From Planococcus citri (Eukaryota; Arthropoda; Insecta; Hemiptera; Pseudococcidae), in assembly GCF_950023065.1 (NCBI RefSeq), contig NC_088680.1:71027350-71091349 (forward strand): a stretch of DNA of 64,000 nucleotides, written 5' to 3'. The position numbers were made by a program, and so were the translations under genes. The notes under the pieces were generated by a model. It saw only the letters and a program-made list of their open reading frames with translations. It had not been told where the DNA came from and made no database searches. Below are positions 59,590-64,000 of the stretch, piece after piece; positions within the stretch are counted from its first letter, which is position 1, and every line of letters begins with the position of its first letter.

Positions 59590-61150
59590 CGGAGGGTGCA
59601 ATTTTTTTCGATTTTTGGTTAATTTTTGAAAATCAAATTTAGATTTTAAAAAATCAAAACATTACTGAATTGACCTAGAAAGCTGAAATTTGAGATATGC
59701 TCTATTTTCGATCTACCAAACCGATTGGAAACGGTTTTGAGCAGTTCTGGAGCCTCCAGCAGATTTCTGAAACTTGAAATGCCTTTAAACGAAATTGGAA
59801 ATTGGAAATTCACGCTGCTCTCCAACTTGAACACGCTATTAAGTCGACTGCAGTTGGATTTAAAGTCATTTTGGAGCCTCCAGCGAGTTTTTGAAAATTC
59901 CTGGAGCCTCCAGTAAATTTTTGGATCTTGAAATTTCCACAAAATATCACAAAATGCAGTTGGAAATCCGAAATTCAATACCCATGAAATCGACTGCGAG
60001 TGGATTTCAAGCCGTTTTGAAGCTTCTAGCTACTTTTTGGACCTTCATGGCGGATAAAGTACCTGATATTTTTATCAAAATTGAAACATATATTTTTGTC
60101 CATCAATTTTATACTTCTTTGAAAACTAAAAAAATTACCCTTCCGCCTTCCTTCGAGGTAGAATGTGAAATTCAGTTTACCTCCATTTTCCACATGATTT
60201 CGAAGTGTATTGCAGGCAATTTCAATCAGTTATGGAGCCTCCAGCGGATTCAAAAAAATGTCACGAAATCTGTCCGAATCAACTTCAGCGCGTACTGTGC
60301 AGAGTAAATTTTGGTTTCCCTATGCATCATTCAAATTTCTAAAATCTACTGGAGGTTCCAATGGTTTCCAAAAAGTCGCTGGAGGCTCCAAAACGACTTG
60401 AAGCTCATCTGCAGTCGACTTCAAAGTGTATCGAAATTAGTTTGCAGAGTAAATTTCGGCTTCCTATAACTTTATTTGATGAAATTTCAAGTTTCAAAAA
60501 TCTGCTGGAGGCTCCGGGAATTTTCAAAATGTCGCTGGAGGCTCCAAAATAACTCGAACCCACCTTGTAGTCGACTTAATAACGTGTTTAAATTTGTAGT
60601 GAAGATTGAATTTGGGATTTCCTTCCACCTCTGTTTGGTGAAATTTTATGGAAATTTTAAATTTCAAAAATCTACTGGAGGCTCCAAAAATTGAAATAAA
60701 ATTGTTGGAAACTCCAAAATGACTCGAACCCACCTTAATAACGTGTTTAAGTTGAAGTGCAGCGCGAATTCGGTTTTCCAACTTCATTTGATGAGATTTT
60801 GTGAAAATTTCTAATTTCAAAAATCTGCTGGAGGTTTCAGGACTGCTAATAATAATATCGATTGAAAATCGATTCCAATCGATTTGGCAGGTCGAAAATA
60901 AGGTACACCCAAAATTGCAGCTTTCTAGGTTAATTAGCCTATAAATACAATTTTGATTTTTTTCCTTTAATTTTTGGCCTCAATTTTGATTTTCAAAAAT
61001 TCACCAAGATCGAAAAATACGGTTAAGCACTTGAAATTTTGGCAGGTGATGAATTTTCGTGCGAGTCCTATATTGGAAACAAAATTTGCGATTTCGATCG
61101 ACCTGTCAATCAAAATTGCCGCCATTTTGAGTAAGGTTTATTATTCGACA
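59590..61150. mobile_element. Foldback element with ~170-bp units, copy 3 (most complete)
   Basis: Starts with a unique segment (GATTTTTGG.TAATTTTTG and TTGACCTAGAAAGCTGAAAT), then units with GGAGCCTCCAGC. The orientation flips at about 60200-60350, and the units return as GCTGGAGGCTCC. It ends with the inverse of the start (GGCAGGTCGAAAATAAGGTA) and GACCTGTCAATCAAAATTGC. About 1.5 kb. ORFs inside translate the repeat (KICWRL, EAPG). Confidence 0.8.
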
Positions 61151-62310
61151 CGCCCCCCCTCCAATCTGTCCCCATTTTGGGTCATATCTGCTCAAATGGT
61201 AATCGTGAAACGAAAATTAGGGCGAAAGTATCCTCCATAGGGGAGAGGGGCGAAAGTCCTACACTTTGATAAAATCTACAACTTGAAAATATTATCCGCG
61301 AGTGCGTAAATTTTTTCAATTTTCGCGCAATGCAAAGCAGTGCAATCGACGCGACGACGCCGCGCCGACGCTGACGTGGATATTTCTTTCCTAATGCTTC
61401 CTCAATTGCTGCTATCCAGAAAATAATTATAATTCCGAAGTATACAATATAAAAATAGCGTAATCGAGGATACGCGCCTGTAATTATAGCCGGCTCGGTC
61501 TTCGTGTATTTAGCCACTGTATTATACGAATTAAAAGAGAAATTAACGAAATAATAATATAAAAAAGAAAAAAAACATAGCGCGTTCTCGCGAGGGATTT
61601 ACACGGTTACACACATATTATACGTAGCTAATGCAGTATTTTTCTCTCTTTAATTTTCAAATTCGTCTCTAATAATAACTCGGTAATCAGTGTAAAGGTC
61701 GCGGTGATCATTTTATTCGTCTGCCGCGGTAGCTTAGTTAATCGCTCGCATCGTCGATGCGAATTGTACTATAGATTTTAGATATCGACGCCTGACGGTT
61801 TTAACAGCACGCTGAGCTTTATATGTAATAATGAAGGAAGATCGAATATGTTCGATATTAAAAGTAAAAAGTTTATTAAAAGATAAGCATCGTTTGCTGG
61901 TAGAAATTGTGACCGTAAAAAGCGTTGTGTGATGTCGCAGTGTTTTGTGAATTCGGTTTATTTTTACTGCCATAATATTTATATTATGTACATACTTTAT
62001 AACAGAGTGCAAGGTCGATGATGAGATTAGAATGATGGAAAAAAAAGAAAGAGAGGTCATCTGTTCGATTTTTTAAGCTCGTAATATTTTTTTTTAGTGG
62101 TAAAGGTCACGGAGAAGTAGCGATGGGAACAATAGCTTAGTGGATGTGTGAAGTGAAGATGAATTTTTACGTGTATTTGTATAGTCGATTGGGGAAGTGG
62201 AAATTTAGGCGGTGTTCAATGCATCAATTGTGCTGTGTACTCGTAGAAGTAAAATAAATATACCTACTGGAGAAGTTGCATTTTTTCAGAATTTTTTAGA
62301 AGTCAGGCAT
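61151..62310. other. Moesin intron 3, gene-free
   Basis: Mixed sequence, locally CG-rich (61330-61380). No confident gene. The - strand ORFs 61182-61517 and 61734-62060 have no recognised domain. Confidence 0.45.
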
Positions 62311-62990
62311 GAAACTCTGTCGCTTGAAAAGTGCGAACCTACGAATACTACCATACCTTGTTCGCAGATTCGTAACTTGCGAACTTGAAATTACACCGAT
62401 GCTGTGTTCGCATTATCGTAACTACTTTGAACTCGTAAAAATTTTCACTCGCCAATTTGCGAACCTGCGAACGCTTCATACACTGGTTCGCAGGTTTGCA
62501 ACTTGCGATCCTACGAGTAGTACCATACCTCGTTCGCAGGTTCTTAACTTCAGTAACTTGCGAACTTGGAATTACACCGTTGCTGTGTTCGCCTTGTGAA
62601 AATTTTACTGGCTAATTTGCGAACCTGCAAACGCTTCATATACTGGTTCGCAGGTTCGCAAATTACGAACCTACGAACCTGTATATGAAGTGTTCGCAGG
62701 TACGCAAATTGACCAGTAGAAATTTTTACTTCGAAGCTTGGTGCCAATTTGCGAACCTGCGAATGCTTCATATACAGGTTCGCAGTGTCGCAACTTGCGA
62801 ACCTGCGAATACTGCCATACCTTGTTTGCAGGTTCGTAACTTGCGAACTTGGAATTATACCGTTGCTGTGTTCGCATTATCGTACTTTGGACTCGTAAAA
62901 ATTTTCATTCGCCCATTTGCGAACCTGCGAACGCTTCATATACCAGTTCGTAGTGTCGCAACTTGCGAACCTACGAATATTGACCATTTT
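62311..62990. repeat. GTTCGCAGGTTCGCAA palindromic array
   Basis: Units of about 130-165 bases marked by CGCTTCATATACTGGTTCGC, near 62474, 62632, 62765 and 62930. Each contains GCGAACCTGCGAA and its inverse TTCGCAGGTTCGC, so the array is full of short hairpins such as GGTTCGCAACTTGCGAACC. ORFs on both strands are translations of this. Confidence 0.85.
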
Positions 62991-64000
62991 TGGCAATCGA
63001 GTGAGAATGTTCGCAATTTCGGGCAAAAAAAACACAATTTTTGGAAAAAAGCAAGACATTAATAATTTCAGAAAATGGACTTTTTTGGCAGATTTTTGGC
63101 AAAAAAGCGAGACTTGCGAAAAATTAAAAAAAAAAAAAAAATCAAAAACAGAAACTCTTCGCAAATTTGCTAAAGATGAAAAATTTTTGCCAAAAAGCAA
63201 GAATCTGACAATTTTGGGAAATCATCGGCAAAAGAATTATTTTTTTACATTTTTGTCGAAAAAGCGAGTTCATTTATGACATGGTAAAAAAATTACTTTT
63301 TTGTAATTTTTCTTTTGGCAATAAAGCAAGACTTGGAAGTTTTTGGAAAAAAATTGATAATTTTTGTAATTTTTTGGACAAATTTTACTAACAAGGGATC
63401 CTCTTGAGGTGTCCGCCTCCAATTTGAACGGGACTGCGATTTTTGGAAAGAGCATGTTCTAAAACCCCCAAATCCAACTTTTCAGCTGCCCAAGTTCATT
63501 TTTCGATTTTTGGCGAATTTTTGAAAATCCAAAATTGACTATTTCGGTGATTTATGTTTTTTTTTTTAAAAGGACGACGTACGTACTTGATCAGTAAAAT
63601 TATTCAAAATAAGTCCCAAAACTGATATTAACCCCCCCCCCAATCCAAATTTCGTCATTTCCAGCCATTCTGGAGCCTTCAGCGCTATTTTTCAATTTCT
63701 CCAGAACTTTGAATTTGTTCCAAAAGGCGTGAATATGAAGTTGGGCAGCTAAAAATCGAGTTGTGTGTTATACTCGACCTGTTTAACGAGTTTATCCACA
63801 TTTGAGTCGATTTTGGGAGCGGACACATCAAGAGTGGTTTTTTGACCAGCTTTTTTCATAATAAAAATATCCAAAAATTAAAGGGAGGCCCAAGAAAGGC
63901 TGGAAATGGCGAAATTCGCTCTCGTGTGGTTAATTAATGACAAAATACAGCGATTCGCGCAAATTTCAAAAAATTTCTCATAAACGAGGAATTTTTGGTT
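62991..64000. repeat. Reversed GCCAAAAATTG-type array and foldback-like fragment
   Basis: 62991-63400 repeats AAAAAGCGAGACTT and TTTTTGGCAAAAA, the reverse of the 24-kb array. From about 63390 a fragment resembles the terminal and unique part of the foldback element (CTCTTGAGGTGTCC, GATTTTTGGCGAATTTTTG). No gene to the window end. Confidence 0.5.

Noticed and set aside
59646..60820. ORFs with repeated EAPG, KICWRL and similar phrases
   Set aside because: They are translations of the foldback element units and recur in all three copies in several frames.
61182..61517. 111-codon - strand ORF with a hydrophobic segment
   Set aside because: One hydrophobic stretch could be chance; no start context, splice site or family support.
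61720..61780. tRNA-like D-arm sequence TAGCTTAGTTAAT
   Set aside because: No box B and no cloverleaf with a T arm could be found downstream.
1..64000. CRISPR arrays, bacterial operons and phage genes
   Set aside because: Repeats are dispersed or tandem eukaryotic repeats without regular spacers; genes have introns and poly(A) signals.

Overview
The window is nuclear DNA from an insect. It is AT-rich, about 64 kb, with spliced genes (GT-AG introns), very long introns and many transposable elements. The insect assignment rests on the exons of an ERM-family gene (moesin) that read as insect moesin, and on two Oatp-type transporters and a ZIP transporter. A sap-feeding hemipteran such as a mealybug would fit the repeat-rich, AT-rich sequence and the bacterial-type AAA-ATPase-like/nuclease gene, but the species cannot be proved from this sequence.

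Layout. (1) 2.3-10.0 kb, + strand: two tandem organic anion transporter (Oatp/SLCO) paralogues. The upstream copy is represented by its last eight exons; the downstream copy is complete (13 coding exons, 698 aa). (2) 12.0-14.0 kb, - strand: a complete seven-exon ZIP (SLC39) metal transporter, 331 aa. (3) 14.57-15.62 kb: a Mutator-like non-autonomous element with a 9-bp target duplication. (4) 15.9-18.4 kb, + strand: a four-exon, 696-aa gene whose large last exon carries a bacterial-style AAA-ATPase-like domain plus a PD-(D/E)XK nuclease domain. (5) 18.9-19.3 kb, - strand: the last two exons of an unidentified gene, convergent with (4). (6) 20.5 kb to beyond the window end, + strand: moesin, with two alternative first coding exons (20.5 kb and 33.8 kb), a FERM exon at 45.7 kb and another at 58.8 kb. 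Its introns are about 25 kb, 12.9 kb and more than 5 kb.

Most of 20-64 kb is moesin intron filled with repeats. These include three copies of a foldback element built from ~170-bp units, a hAT-type element nested in a long-TIR element (39.8-41.5 kb), and a 1.5-kb almost perfect palindrome of Tc1/mariner type (47.2-48.7 kb). There is also a multi-layer nest at 49.2-57.1 kb: an old LINE broken by several small elements, one of which was itself split by a very young copia-type LTR element with identical LTRs and no reverse transcriptase. Minisatellite-like arrays fill much of the rest.

The genes are not an operon. They are independent transcription units for membrane transport (Oatp, ZIP), membrane-actin linkage (moesin) and a probable horizontally acquired nuclease. 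All exon calls were made by eye from splice signals, reading frame and agreement between paralogues.
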